Shown here piece after piece: positions 1 to 13,702 of a DNA stretch of 64,000 nt. This DNA comes from Apus apus (Eukaryota > Chordata > Aves > Apodiformes > Apodidae). The stretch covers positions 38,602,905 through 38,666,904 of the forward strand of contig NC_067312.1 of NCBI RefSeq assembly GCF_020740795.1. The letters are read 5' to 3'. The position numbers and the translations under genes were made by a program. The notes beneath the pieces were generated by a model. It was not told the origin of the DNA. It made no database searches and was given only the letters and a program-made list of their open reading frames with translations. Positions within the stretch are counted from its first letter, which is position 1, and each line of letters starts with the position of its first letter.

Positions 1-1378
1 AGATTAATAGTCCACATATAAACCGCGCTGCTTGTCTTTTCCTTCTGTTACATCTGCATTGCCATTATTAGCAAATTTGGGGGTAGCTCAGACGTATCTC
101 GCAGATAACATGCCTTGTCAGAAACTTGCACTGAAGTCTTCTGAAACAAACTCGTTTTAAGCAAATGTGCAGTAAGACACCTAGAAATAAAAGTAGATTT
201 CAATTTTTTTTTTTTACCTTCTCAGACAATATGTTTCTGCTGGAACCTGCAGAAATTATTATCCTTGGTGAAATGAAAGCAGCTGCTGTCTTCATATGTG
301 TGTGTGTACAGATATATATATATATATGTATATGTGTGTGTACATATATATATATATATATACAAAAATCCTGTGCTTTAAGGCACGGTCACTGTTCTCC
401 CATCTGGGAAGCATAAGAGTCAACATTTTCTTGAAATATCCTTTTGCTGATCTCAGGAAACTGCCAAACTTCTTCTAATAGTGGAAATTAAACATTAAAC
501 TGAGGTGAGCTGTGACATAGGGCTTTTGGAACTGACAGTCCCTGAACACATTATTATTTGGGCCTGTTGTGAACTGAAGAAGCTATAAGAAAACCAAGAA
601 CGGTATATAACCAAGACCTATTTCATTTCTGTCTCGGGTCTTGGGAAAATTATCTGTGAGTCTCTCAAGGTCTCTCCTCATTTACAGAGTGGAGATTGAA
701 TTCCCTCTATCTCAAAGCTTTTTCATTAGCACAGGAATGTGCTAGGTGAAATACAACACATCTAGAGACTGTCCAAGGCAATTTTCCTCAGAATGTCAAC
801 AAGGACTGAATCAGAGTCTGAAGGTTTCAAACTATGGGACTGAGCAAAAGGTTGTCACCCTTAGGATCTTACACTGTTGTGCAAAACTTTGCAGTGCCTT
901 CAGGTCATTCTGATGCTGTGTGGTAAACTTGCTGTCCATAGGAAATGTTCCTAAATAGCTACTAAATGCCATTTTCTCGAACCCAGAAATTTGCAGAAAT
1001 CTTAACTGCTGTTTTGCTCCAACCAAAATGTAATAATGTCAAATGGTGTGAATTATCTTGATTCTGATTGCATAATCTACAGCAATTACAGTGTTGCTAG
1101 AAACCATGTTTTACAGCAGCTTTTACTTTGTGGGCTGAGGAGAGGAAGAGGAGAGGAAGGAGCAGGTAACTGGAGCTGCCTGTCCTGGTGTTTTGTTTTG
1201 CTGTCTGTCTTGTGCTGCCAGGACATTGGGAAAACATAGCTGATAACTGCAGCATCTGTTTGAATCAGCAGAAAGCCTGAGATTTGCCTAAAACCAGGAG
1301 CAATCTCACGATATTTAGGTACTTTAGATTTGTATGCCAGTGGTATTTTCTGCATACACATTGCTTTGTTTTTCAAAA
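1..1378. other. Intergenic stretch, left end
   Basis: No coding exon or RNA gene was recognised. The open frames here are short, have no familiar protein features and overlap low-complexity DNA. The only clear structure is an alternating TG/TA microsatellite near 295-363. The stretch lies far downstream of the C9orf85 3' end; in human the next gene on this side is GDA or C9orf57, but no exon of either was seen. Confidence 0.6.
295..363. repeat. Compound TG/TA microsatellite
   Basis: Alternating purine-pyrimidine tract made of two (TG)n blocks and two (TA)n blocks, in the order TG, TA, TG, TA. It is low complexity and likely length-variable. It creates two spurious short open frames rich in Tyr, Ile, Cys and Val. 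Confidence 0.9.
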
Positions 1379-1848
1379 CATAGAATCATAGAATCCTAGG
1401 GGTTGGAAGGGACCTCAAAAGATCATCTAGTCCAACCCCCCTGCCAGAGCAGGGTCACCTAGAACACATCACACAGGAACGCATCCAGGTGGGTTTTGAA
1501 TGTCTCCAGAGAAGGAGACTCCACAACCTCTCTGGGCAGCCTGTTCCAGGGCTCTGTCACTCTCACAGTAAAAAAATTTTTTTCGAATATTCACCTTGAA
1601 CCTCCTGTGCTCCAGGATCCCATTACCCCTTGTCCTATCACTGGTCAACACTGAGAAAAGCCTAACTCCATCTCCCTGACACTCACCCCTTACATATTTG
1701 TAAACATTGATGAGGTCACCCCTCAGTCTCCTTTTCTCCAAGCTAAAGAGACCCAGCTCCCTCAGCCTTTCCTCATAAGGGAGATGATCCACTCCCTTAA
1801 TCATCTTTGTAGCTCTGCGCTGGACTCTTTCAAGCAGTTCCCTGTCCA
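1379..1848 (-). mobile_element. CR1 LINE, 5'-truncated 3' end
   Basis: The left edge reads as repeated ATAGAATC units, the reverse complement of the CR1 3' terminal octamer, so the element runs on the minus strand with its 3' end at 1379. The minus-strand frame 1469-1849 encodes the typical end of the CR1 ORF2 reverse transcriptase, including the segments [30 protein letters not shown] and [12 protein letters not shown] frame break after the last of these, around 1570, shows it is dead. About 470 bp remain of an element of several kb, as is normal for CR1. Confidence 0.93.
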
Positions 1849-3056
1849 ATCAAGAGAAAATGAAGGATTTGACTGCAAAGCCCTTGAATAATCCTGAAAA
1901 CCACTACCAAAAGGCAGACAGGCTGAGAAACACTGTGGATCAATTAATTTTTCCAAAGAGAGCCTTGGATTTAATTTGTGAAGTACTAATTTATAGTGCA
2001 GCCTAACTTTCTTTTCCTCAGAGGCTATTAGCTGTGTATGGAAGGGTTCACATTACTTTTGTCAAGGACTAATAATGAGTCATAGGAGACAAAATAATCC
2101 AAGTCAGGGTTGAAAGCAGACAGGTTCCTTTAGGAGGCCACACCAGAGTGGGAATGCCTACGTTCTGCCAAAGCCACTCCCAAAACACACCATTAGACCA
2201 TCCAAGTTGCATCCTGCAGGACAAAATAGACTGTGCTTACAGGAGACCACCAAAGCTGATGAGCAGAGGTGGGTTGCTGATTACTATCCACCTGTCCCAA
2301 AGCCATCAGGTCAGGCAACATGTCTCTGTGTCTTGGGAGAGTGAGGATGTGAGATAGCAATCAAAGTAAACTGTTCTTTCAGGTTGCACAGCAAACAGGT
2401 GGCAGAGCTGTCACCTGAAGGCCAGGCTAAGGAAGCAGCATGCTTCTGAGAAGGGAGAGCTAGTGTACAAGTACCATCAATAACTGTGTGCAGCATATTC
2501 TGGTGATTCAGAAACTGGTTCTATCTAATAGTCAAAAAAATAAGCTCACAAAGATGAATAGAACCTGGATTTTAGGACAAATGGGTGGCCTAGCCTACTT
2601 TGGACTGTTTTGCCAAATCAGCATACTATGATAGCGTGTTATGTATTCTCATTAATTGAGCACAGAGTTTTGTCTCTTGTGTAGTCCTAGCATTTTATTT
2701 GCAGAAATGCATGTTTAGTGATACTAGTCTCAGAGTCCGAGAAAGTAAATGTGTTACTTATTTTAGCAGCATATGTAAAACCAAGTAGCCCAAAGCTCCT
2801 GGTTTTTGCACAAGAAAAAATAGGGAGTTTCGTTTTGGCTACTTGGTTGGAAGAACAGTGTTGTTGAAGTGGGAGTGGGAATAATAGATGTGGGTGGTAA
2901 AGTAGTTTAGCAGCACTAAGTTGTCAGCAACATTGATTCTATTCTAGCAGCTTGTTAGCTCCAGGTGTGTGGAAAAAATACCATTTTCTCACAAAATCTG
3001 CCAGCACAGCATTTACCTGAGCAGAGATCTTTGAAAAGAGGGTTGTTATTTTTGTG
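1849..3056. other. Intergenic stretch without recognised features
   Basis: AT-rich single-copy-looking sequence. Open frames are at most about 70 codons and none resembles a known protein. Nothing else was seen. Confidence 0.5.
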
Positions 3057-3152
3057 GAATCATAGAATGGTTTGAGTTGAAATGGACCTTAAAGATCATT
3101 TAGTTCCAGGCCCCTGCCATGGCAGGGACAGTTTCCACTAGACCAGGATGCT
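3057..3152 (-). mobile_element. CR1 LINE 3' fragment (short)
   Basis: Starts with AATCATAGAATGGTTTGAG and continues with the CR1 3' tail consensus (rule of a diverged GACCTTAAAGATCAT block and a CCTGCCATGGCAGGGACA hairpin). Only about 95 bp, all untranslated 3' end. The orientation is minus because the octamer end lies on the left. Confidence 0.88.
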
Positions 3153-3730
3153 AAAATACATTACTAAGACTTATTTTGTGAAAGCTGCCAGCTTCTTACT
3201 AGTAGAATTAAATCAAGTATCTTCTACTAGATCCTAAACACTTGCTGTTTTGTTCCGGAGTCCATGGCTTACAGGTAGGTTTGTACAAAGGTTTAGTAAC
3301 ATACATTTTCTACATGTATGTTCTGGCAATGGCTGTAGAGTACTTTGTGTTCATGGCAAGGTGATTCTAGCTGAACAAAAGAGTACTGAAAACACTGGCA
3401 TGGAATCAACCTTTGAAAGGCAAGTGTGCTCCTTAGAAGAGTATGTAATCTGCTGTTTTGTGGACCCCTTGCAGGTTGGTTCCTGGTGGACTGATTCTTT
3501 CCTAGTAAGAAGATGGCAGGGGAGGAGCAACAGAACCTTCCTACATGAGCTATTTATTTATGTCCTTTATTGAAGGATCCTGATGTTTCGCTTAATGTTG
3601 TTAAAGTCAACATTCCTGTCCATAAAGCTGAGTGTTATGATAAAAAAGTATAAGATGATAGAATTATACTCCATTGCAGCTTGCTGAATGCATTAATTAA
3701 TTGACTGTAAAAGGTAGAATTAATCAAATT

Positions 3731-3886
3731 ATCTAGAGGTCTTTGGTCTAATCTCCCACTCAGAGCAGGGCCATCTGATTAAGGTTGCTCAAGGCCTTGG
3801 GAAGCTGAGTTCAAATATCTGCATGGCTGAAAACTCCACAGCCTTCCTGGACCCATCATTCGGGTGTTTGAGCACCTTATTGATGA
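3731..3886 (-). mobile_element. Old CR1 LINE fragment
   Basis: Diverged match to the CR1 tail in reverse orientation: a CCCACTCAGAGCAGGGCCA block, then a CTCAAGGCCTTGGGAAGCTGAG-like block, then the CCACAGCCTTCCTGG block. The terminal octamers are lost. The divergence suggests an older subfamily than the copy at 1379. Confidence 0.7.
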
Positions 3887-4256
3887 CTAGAAATCTGCTC
3901 TGCTACAGCTGGGATGAGTCTGGCTCTGTCTGGAGGTAGCAGGCAGAAGTTCAAAGTAACTCAAATGACTATCCTAATTAATGGGCCTTCTGCATTTGTC
4001 ATTCTAGGTTTTCACTATAAACTGGAATACCTTTGCTTCACTAACTTTGGATTTGTATCATTGCTTATGGGAAAAAAAGAACAATTTTCTGATAATTTAA
4101 TCTGAAGGCTCTGATCTTGTGAAACTAGTGTTAAAATATTCAAAGTCTTAATCTGTAGGTTCATTTTTCCTGCCAAATTCTGTTAGCTAAAGTATGGCCA
4201 GAATGTCACAGTATGTGTGAGAAAAGAGAGTGGAATAACCTTGGCCACCTGCACAG

Positions 4257-4284
4257 AAAAAAAAAAAAAAAAAAAAAAAAAAAA
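4257..4284. repeat. Poly(A) run, 28 bp
   Basis: Uninterrupted run of 28 A. No retroposed body was recognised on its left side, so it is treated as a simple repeat and not as a processed pseudogene tail. Confidence 0.9.
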
Positions 4285-5731
4285 GAAGCATTTGATGGTT
4301 AGGTGAGAGAGTGAGAGAGGGACTATGAACAACCTCTCATCTCAGTTAAAAATGGTTTGTAATCCAGACTTGCTCTCTGGAAATACTGTAGTCTCACTAG
4401 CAACTCTTTGGTATCATTCATGGCAACTGATAATTGGAACTATTTTAAAATTGGAGTGACAGTTCATCTCATCTGTGACTCAAAGCAGCCTGTGGTTTTC
4501 TCTGCAGCAAGGAGCTGCTTCATGGGCAAAGGGGAATTTTTGAAACTACATCTCATCAGTTTTCACTGGGCGATGTTTTTTTAAAGAATATCATAAAAAA
4601 AATATTGCTACAATAGCTGAGGAAGACAACCCTGCAGTGCATGATTTTGCTCACTGAGGGTGCCTTGCAAGCCAGTTCTGCAATATCAGTACTACTGGTC
4701 ACATTGGGATGGAAACAGCAGTGGTTAGTTGGATGCTGTTTGGTCATATAAGCTTCTAGAAGCACTTCTATAGAGAGATGGAAATTTAGTTCTTTCTTTA
4801 GCTTCGCCTTGATAACCTGGTTTCATCACCTTAAACTGAATCACATTTGAGTCAGAAAGAAATGGGCTCATGCCTTCAAAGGCTTAGCAGGTTGCTTTTC
4901 AGGACTTACACAAGGTCCTTGGAATAGCTCATGCCACAGAGCTCTTACAGTAAGTGTAGAGTTTCACTTCCTTGGCTTAGCAGGACACAGTTTACGATTT
5001 TTGAGAAACAAAAATTCATCTTCTTATTCCAGCACTACTACAGAGCTGACTGTTCTGGATCATCAATCCACCTGAAGTCCAGCAGCATGAGAGAAAAAAA
5101 TGTCTGTGAGAGAGAGACTGACCAAATCACCAAGGTCACCAAACACATTAGAGCATGATCACGGCCAAGAAGCACCAAGTTTCTGCAAATCCCCACCCAT
5201 AAGCCCCATCTTCTTTCCATTTGGTCTCTGTACTAACTGATATAAAAAAAAAAATAAAAAATTCCTTCTGTCTTTGAGCAATTCAGTCTTGGCCTTCTTT
5301 GTACTTCATACATTTCAAAATGCAGTTTGCACAAAATGCAAAAAACAACTTCTACTTGAAATTCAAGTGTTTTGAATGTCTTCTGAAGTCAAGGCTTTTT
5401 TTCCCCCAAAATGACATTTTCTGTTGGAAATAATTTGTCTCACATCAAACAAATCCTCATTAAAAAATTATAAACTTGCTTTCTTTTTCTTAGGAATTAC
5501 TGATCTTGTCATTAAGGTCTGGTGATTCCCATTAGTACATGAATATCAGCTTGAGTGTGTAATGCGTATATTGTATCATTTTTACATTTCACACCTTTAG
5601 AGACACTGGTACGCTTGAGTGTTTATTCATTCCCTGAGCAACATGCTATGTGTTGCCTCTAGTTAAATACTCTCTGTAATGTGGATTTACTGGTTATTAG
5701 ATTTCTAAGATCCTGTTATAAATTTAGCCCT

Positions 5732-5763
5732 TTTTGTTTGTTTGTTTGTTTCCTTTTTTTTTT
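5732..5763. repeat. TTTG tandem repeat and T run
   Basis: Four TTTG units followed by a short spacer and a T-rich run. Low complexity only. Confidence 0.85.
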
Positions 5764-6452
5764 TAATTGAATAGAAAGTTCATGCACCATCTTCTTTTGA
5801 GAACAATATCTTGGTAGCTAGAGAGTTTAGAGAGAAGCCATGACTTGAAAAATCCAGAGGCAGGAAGTCCCATCAACTTTTGCAGGTGCTTGTACATCTG
5901 AAAGCCTTATTGGGCAGCCCAATAAAGGTCATTAGAGCATAGAATAAATTGTGAGCCTTTCTGAGGTGGTTCAACTGGATTTCATTCCCTTAGAACCTCA
6001 CTGTTTCTGTGGAAGTCCATGGTTGGGATTCTGAACTTTCTGGGTGTTGGTAATTGAGCCTGGTCAGCATCAAAGCACTCACAGAATCAATTACTCACTC
6101 AGCCCTGTCCTGCAGGACAGGCAGAAAGTAGAAGGAAGACAAGAAGACTTGTGTGTTGTGATAAAAGGCAGTTTAATAGGTGAAGCAAAAGCTACGTGCA
6201 CACAGAAAGCAAATAAGGGATTTATTCACTACTTCCCATTGACAGGCAGATGCTTAGCTAATTGCTGGAAAGCAGGGCCTCAGCACACATAGTGGCTGTT
6301 TGGCAATTGGAGGACAAAGGCCATAACCATGAGTATTGCTGCTTCCTCCTCATTTCCTTGAGCTAATTTTGCAGTTCGTAATGTTATTTTGGATGGAGTA
6401 TCTCTGTGATCCACTCACATCAGCTGTTCCAGCTGTGTCCTTTTCCAGCTTC

Positions 6453-6471
6453 TTGCCCACAAGAGGGCAAG
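6453..6471 (+). promoter_or_regulatory. CTCF-like motif, forward
   Basis: The stretch CCCACAAGAGGGCAAG fits the core CTCF consensus (CCA, then a variable base, then AG, a G-rich run and C). This is a motif match by eye, without score or conservation data. Confidence 0.35.
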
Positions 6472-7934
6472 GGGACAGCATGAGGGGCAGAGAAAGCCTT
6501 GACACTGTGCAAACAGTCCTGAGCAGTAGTAAAAACCTTAGCGTGCTGCCAAGGCTATTTTAGTAACAAATACAAAGCACATCACCTTACAGACTGCTGT
6601 GACTAGCTTGGCTAGGAAGCTAATGCTGTAGATTTTACCAGCTTCAGCAAAAATCACACACTCGTTCTGGAGCAGCTGTTTTGTCTTGCTGTCCTTGGAC
6701 AGCTGTTGTTTTAGGATTACTTCAATATGGTTTTCAAATCAGATTCTTCATTTAGATTAAAGACCGATTTGCTGGAAAATGTTGAGCTGGTGGGTTTTTA
6801 AATCGAACTATCAATAAAAGTTCCATAAGCCCTTACTGAATCCAAGGCAGGATTACACCTAAGATTATTTTCCTCAAGGTTTGGAATGTAAAGCGAAGTA
6901 GGAACAAATACTTTCTAGACTGTGACAATGCAGCTTGCAAAGAGAATGAAGCATTTATCCTTCCATGATTCCCATTCATGAGAATTTTGGTGCTAAATTA
7001 CAACCAGCATTAAATGAGCAATACTAGTACTAAATTTGAACTGCATTGTGAAAACTGTAGCTTTCATTTGCATTGTAGTTTCAGGCTTTTGATTTGCTCT
7101 TTAAGTATAAGTGCTTGTATCATAATTCATGATACAAACATGGCAACATCATCGGTTATGGTTGTCACCAGACATTTGATTTTCACACTTCTGTGATTTC
7201 TATTACATAAAGGAAGAGTTCTTGACAGCTGAACATTGGTGATGTAGGTAATGCAGTCACCACATTTACAACACTCAAGGCAAGTGATTTCATGAGGTAA
7301 ACTGTGAACAGAAAAGAACTTTTTGTCTGCTGTATCTTTCCTCCAAAGACAATACAAATGTATATTTTGTTTTAAGCAAATCTTAGACTTTACCTACAAT
7401 GGCTCAATTGCAATTACCTTTCAACAGAAAGCACTGATGGTCAGCCCCAGAGTGATGTTTTAAATATAGAAATACTGTTCTGCTGTTACCATAGGAATGA
7501 TTTAAGATCACAACAAAAAAACTGGGGAATTTAGGGAAGATTTAACTGATGCTGTTGAGTTTTATTCATTTTGCTTTTAGTACACAAAATACCTTCAGAG
7601 GCAAAAAAAAATAATCAGTCAAGCTTCTGTTCATTAAGGGTGTCCTAACAGATGTAGGGATTGTTGTGACAATGTACATTTGTGTAGATCATGGCCATTG
7701 CATAGCACACGTGTCTGTGGGGAAGTCTGGTCAGCATCAGGAGGGATGTCCTAAACCTCTGGTGCTACAACTCACTGAGGAAGGGCTAGAAAAACAGAAG
7801 CATGGCTGGTAGCCATCTTTATCCAACTCCTCTTTGGCAACAAGTTTTAAACCATTGGAAGATGGATCCTTCAAATCAGCTTCCCTGAGATTCAGGTCAG
7901 AAAATTTGCTTCAGGGATGAGAGGAGTTTCATTG

Positions 7935-8010
7935 GTTACTTGGGTTGGAAAGAGCTTTACCCCAAAATCTACCTAATTCCAGAGTTGACACCTCCTCTCA
8001 ATGCTTGTCT
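7935..8010 (-). mobile_element. Possible very old CR1 remnant
   Basis: The text GGGTTGGAAAGAGCTTTACC followed by an AATCTACCTAATTCCAGA block looks like the CR1 tail in reverse orientation, heavily mutated. It could be chance. Confidence 0.3.
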
Positions 8011-10493
8011 GTCAAGAAAACTTCACATCAGAAATAGAACTGATATAACAGCTTTTGAAAGTAGTTTCTGTGTGACCAGTTTGTTTAAACAAGGTTGTTA
8101 CCATTTGTGAGCAAATAACCCTTGTGAATCATCACTTTATTGTGACATTCCACCTGTTCATGAGGTCTTCTCAGTGAAAGCAAATTTTATTCTGTGTCTA
8201 CAACTGCGTAAGTAAAACTCACTATTAGCACAGTATAAAACTTAAAATGCCAGCTCCAGAGGCCATTAGATTTAGTAGCGGAACTCCCATTGATTTTTAT
8301 ACTGTCTGGATTTGACTCAAGATAAATGAACAATTCCATAACCCTCAGAAAACTCTTTAATACTTCCAGAACAAAAATCTTATGTGGTGTTGATCTATGA
8401 AGTACAATGCAGACATTTAGTATTAAGTAAAACAACATGCTGGTGTGAATAGGAATGTTTTTATACACATGGCTAACTGCCAGATATCACCAGAGCATGA
8501 AATGAATTGTGAAATTAATTTTAAAAAAAAAAAGAACGCTTCCAGCAGCAGCCAGTAAGTAGTTTCCAGATTCGTGTTCCCAAGCACTAATGATTGTAAC
8601 TTGCCTTGCTCATGATCATCTTCATATTCGAACTTCTCCAGAACACAAACATATGTGAACTGATCCAGGAAGCTCCAAAAGAGGAAGACAAACCGCTTGC
8701 TCTCCACAAATGCAAATGTCATTCTTTGATTCAAAATATCCAAATCTTAAAAATCCAGCACCATATATATAGGTTGTGGGGTTTTTTTCAGACTCTTCAA
8801 ACTAACATAGGAAGAATGAAGTAGACCTTGATTTTTTTTTTTAAGTTAAGTTCAGCTCCTTTCAAGAAAATGTTGTTTATCATGCATTTTACCACTTAGA
8901 GAATACAGCACGTAACTTCTTGTGTGACTCATTTAATCAGATTGATGCATATGGATCCCCGTGTGTATGCTCTCCACCAGTTTTTCAAGACTTCTGAGGA
9001 AATGAACAAGCTGAGCTTAAGATATCAGTGCATAATCTTTTCTTTGGTCTAATTCATATGTAGTTTGTGCAATGTTGTGGGTATTTGGGTGTTTTTTTTT
9101 TCAATTTGCACAACAGGGAGCCAAAGCATGTTAGCACTGACTTTTGAAAACTCAGTATTTGCCTACTTGTGGTATTGCAGCTGTAGGTGTGGAGGTCAGG
9201 CTGGGAAGCATGGCCTTTTAAACTGTCCCTAAAAGCAGAGTGCAAATCAAAAGTAGAACTCCCAGCTCAGGTGTCTGCTTCTCTCTTGAGCAGCTTGCTA
9301 GAACTGCAGACCCGTGTTGCAGCTCGCTGCATGGACTGGGGAGCGTTGCATCCCTGTGAGATAAAAGCTGGCCAGCCAGCTCCAGGGTATGAAAGTAAAG
9401 CACTTAGGGGATACCCTACCTGCAGCCTGAGACCGCTGGTGGTTTTGAGGCCAGTATCACGAAGCAGTGTGTTTTTCGCTTTCATACAGTGACACCTGGT
9501 GTTGTAAGAAAAGTTTAGCAAGAGAGAAAAATGAGGACGTAGTAACAGCAGCACCAGGAAGGCATGCATCTTTGCTTAGCCTATGGTCATACGTCACTGG
9601 CAAGCAAATATGCCGAGTTTTTTTCAGCACTGTTGGTTCCACATTTATTAAAGGATACAAAGTGCTAACTTACTCTTTCTTCTTAGATCCTTTGTCTACA
9701 CAAGGTCATACCTCTCATTTGTACTTTGTGTGTAGAAATCACATAGTGACAGCAACAAAACCAAATGGGTAAGTTATTGGAGTAGGATGTAAATTTTGGG
9801 TTATGTTGCTAGTTTCTTGCTGACCTTGTAGCTCCTGTGACCTCAAGCGTTTCACCCTAACTGATTTATACAGCAACTGCCACAAAGACTTGGAGTCCTT
9901 ACCTGTAATGAAATAGCAAAGCAGTCCTATGAATAAACACAAACATATAAAAAAACCCAGCTCTCAGTCAAAATAAATCATGACACACAGTGGACTATTT
10001 GATATTAGTTAGGGAAGATAAATTTAACCACCAATATAGTTTACTCCAGATCAGTAAATCAAGGTCACTTGTACCACTGCTTACCTTTAGGAAGGTACAA
10101 AGCAGTCCCAGCTACAGAGTAACACCACTCGTTGGTCTTGTTAAGCAGTAGCTTTATGCAGAACAGAGCCACACTCAATAGCATAACTAGTGGTAAACAT
10201 AGATTTAATATGAACAAGAAAAAAACGACGAAAAAGCCTATAAAAGTACAGAGGTAAAGTGGTGACAGTTATTTTCTCACTGAGAAGGTCAGTGACAGGA
10301 ATGGGAGTCTTGATCCGAATTATTCTTTTTAGGTAACTCCCCCATAGGCCCCAAGAGAAAAAGCACATTACAGAATAGTTACTGTCCATTCGGAAGCTTC
10401 GCTGAAGTTGCTTTCATTTTCACCTAAAATTAAGAAAGCTCAAACAGCAACCTAGGTATTTAATTCCTCGGAGCCTGCTTGCAACTCCTATAT

Positions 10494-10512
10494 AGCACGC
10501 TAGGGGGCACTA
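10494..10512 (+). promoter_or_regulatory. CTCF-like motif, forward
   Basis: AGCACGCTAGGGGGCACTA matches the CTCF consensus well, including the unbroken five-G run followed by CAC and TA. It lies 6.1 kb beyond the C9orf85 stop codon. The call is by eye only. The motif points to the right, toward the gene pair. Confidence 0.45.
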
Positions 10513-13500
10513 AACACTAACTTGTCAGGCTAATGAGGGTAAGGAGGTAGGTTTATTATTTGGATTTCCATGCACATTACAGTGATGGCTGTGAAGACGA
10601 AGAGAGGCGGTTGCAGGCTCTGTGAACCTCTGTATTTCCATACTCACAAGTTCTACGTCTTGTTTATTTCAATTAGAAGCTCTTTCTTTTTTTTTCCCCT
10701 TTAAATGGCATTTTGGACAGAGTTGGTTTTGGAAGCCTGCCTGCCACCCTCAGATATTTGGCAGAGACCCTTCTCTTAATTCAAAGAGTAGAGGCATATG
10801 CATTCCTCTTCCTTTCAAGCCACACACTGTGTTTTAATTAATGTCTCTGCTCAGCAGGGGAACAATGCACACTCCATACTCTAGAGTAGAGGGAGGTCTG
10901 GACTGCCACATGTGCAGAGTGGCAGGGGACAAGAATGTCAAACAGGACATATTTCTGAAGTGTGCTGGGTGAGCACTACAGCACTTTTTTTTTGACACAG
11001 CCAGTCAGCTACTAATGTGGGTTTTTTAAGTAGACAGCCATAATCTTTGTTTGGTCTACACAGGCCTTAGAGAGAAGTTCAGCCACAAGGATGTGAAAGG
11101 AGCAATTAGTTGAATTTGGTGATCCAAAACGTAATTAATTCTGGATGCGGAGGAGTCACAATGTCAGTACTACTTATACCCAAATGCAACTCGAGCTAAT
11201 ACAGAAACTGAAAAAAGTAGAAAATTTTCTGCTGAAATACAGTAAAAACAATGTTTCTGAAGTTCCGGTCACTGCATAGTTTTCACATGGCTTAATCCTT
11301 CATGTAACACTTTCTTAAAATAGGAAGATTTTGGCATAATGGCATCAGTCTTGTTAGACATTTATGCCAAATTTCTTGTTTTTTCAGAGCATAGGTCACA
11401 AATATCACTCCTTTGAAGCAAGCATTTTTTTATATGGTTCTGGTATTGATTCTGTTGCTGCTACTGGAAAAAACCTAGAGTAATCTATTGTTGCTGTCAG
11501 TCAGAGGCTGGATCAGCTGTCATTCAGGCTAGCAAATTCTACAGCTCTACAGTGCAGAACCACCATGTGTAACAAAGAAAATAACCCTAAAAGGAACAAA
11601 ATAGTTAGGAGACAGAGTAGGGCATATGAGGAAAAAAAAGCAAACCCAAATCACAGAAAAAAACCTGTTACACGTGTAGCTTGCTGGCACTGATAATACA
11701 AGATTCACTGCTGTACCACATATACTAATATGTAAACTATGGATACTCTTTACAGATTCTTTTTACCTATTATGTCACACTTGCTCACACAGGATTTAGA
11801 AAATGGCAAGCTAAGTGCAAGGAGCTTAGCTGTGATAAACTTGAGACTCAGAAATCTGTTGGATGTGGTCTGCATCCTGTTTTCAGATCCTCAAAGTCAA
11901 GCTTCTTATTGATGACTGAACATGAGCTTTATCCCTATTATTAAAAAAAGTTTTTTCCTCACTGACTTCAGTAGGGAAAAAGATAACTCCTATGTGATTT
12001 CACTGTGACTATTTTAGGGGACCCAGCAGGACAATCTTCTACCTGGAATCTGGCAAACATTTCTAGTCTGTTAGAGGTGATTTGTCTGAGAACACATTAT
12101 CAGTCCTAGACAGATCTACTTCACTTTACATGCAAGTGTATTTTAAACTGTTTTGAGATTGAGGAAGTCTACACACGCACTGTTTGTGATGAGAGCAAAT
12201 ATGCAGAGCACATACTTTCTTTATCATGTATTTTTGTCATTTAACAGCTTTCAGGTAAAAAGTAGGCAGAAGAATGAAGTGAAACAGATGCTGACAGTGT
12301 GCCTGACCAGCTCCCTAAACATCTGATTAAGAATGTCTCTCCATGCTACTTAATCTTTCCTCATTAACTCTCTAAGTCAGCTTGACGTTTCTTATAAACA
12401 AAGCTAGTTTTGCATTTTCTACTAGCATTTGTTTACTTGTAAGAACTCCTGAACAAAAAAACCCCACAAATAATTGTAGGGCTAGAGGGCTACAAGGTGG
12501 CTTGCATTTGATTACCTGCTATATTTTCCTCTCTTTTCCTTGCTAATGCTATGATTTGCATCCAAGTACACGTCCATTACAGGGAGAAAACAAGCCATCC
12601 TTTCCCTAATTAACCAGCAGTCCTATAAACTTCAGAGTCTGGTATTATTTTAGTACTTTAGAGGAATACAGATTATCAGTAGTCAAGATAAGAACACAAG
12701 CGGCCAGACTATGCAAAACTAGAAGTAAATCAGCACTTATTTTTGTATTGCCTGATACATCAAAACATTGGATGAGAAGATCTCAGAGATGCTTGCAAAC
12801 TTTGACAGACAGTTAAGAAGCTACGCTAGGAGGCAGCACACTGTCCATACTGGCTCTCCCTGTACTGCAATGAATCCAGATTGTCCTAAGACATATTTAC
12901 TTATAGGAATTTGGTTTTCCAGAACCCTCTACAAGGTAATGATGACAAGTTCTGACAGCTCAAACCTATGATAAGCATTTCCCCTTCTGAAGTGAGAATC
13001 ATCTTGCATGCCTGCTGACAGTCCATTATCTAATTAATTACTGTCAGTGTTGAGTCACACTGAATGTGAATTGGTAACGCTCTTAAGGACAGTCAGTTAA
13101 CAGGAATCCAGCTCGGTCAGAAGCATTACTTGGTCTCCTTTATTATTCAGATGACTAATTATTAACATCTATCCTGCTCTTCTTCAGCAATGCATTTGGT
13201 AAGGACCCACGAGGTTCAGCTGAATTTCTGAAACACCCAGTCATTTAAACCACATCTCAGTATCGTGCACGCAGGGTGGTATTAATTCCTCTCTTCGGAA
13301 GTTCACAAACACAAATTCATTGTTCTTTGTGAAAGAGGTAGAAACCTTTCAAAACCTCAATTAAAACTCTAAATATGCAACTAAACTAAAGATCACCCGA
13401 GATCTCTTTGATGATTTTTTATCTCCTTCCCTTTTTTTATTTTCTCATCTATATATGATTCTACTAAGTATCAGAGTGTAAAGAGGTTCTGTTTCTCCAT

Positions 13501-13596
13501 AATTGTGTGCTCAACCTGTCTTCACAAAAAAAAGTCCTCCCTTGAAATTCAGAACTATTACTTAAAAGTCTTCAAAAATAGTATCCTGCTGTAATT

Positions 13597-13702
13597 GCAA
13601 ATGTGCCCAAACTTCAAACTAAAATTGTTCCTTTTATTCCTCTAAGGGGTGTCTTCAGTAAAACAAACTTCTTTTCCCCATAATAGCAAATGTGCCCAAA
13701 CT
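13597..13702. repeat. Short direct repeat pair
   Basis: The 17-mer GCAAATGTGCCCAAACT occurs at 13597-13613 and again at 13686-13702. The flanking TAAT context is also partly shared. It may be a remnant of an old local duplication. Confidence 0.6.

Noticed and set aside
165-478. Two overlapping small frames rich in Cys, Tyr, Ile and Val
   Set aside because: Both are created by the TG/TA microsatellite.
1469-1849. 126-codon frame with reverse-transcriptase-like text
   Set aside because: It is the end of a truncated CR1 ORF2 with a frame break, so part of a dead LINE and not a gene.
4257-4284. A28 run as the tail of a processed pseudogene or SINE
   Set aside because: No recognisable retroposed body or target-site duplication was found on either side.
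9187-9492. 101-codon frame in a slightly GC-rich patch with a GATAAAAG TATA-like text
   Set aside because: Overlapped by equally long frames on the other strand, no recognisable protein features and no splice or homology support.
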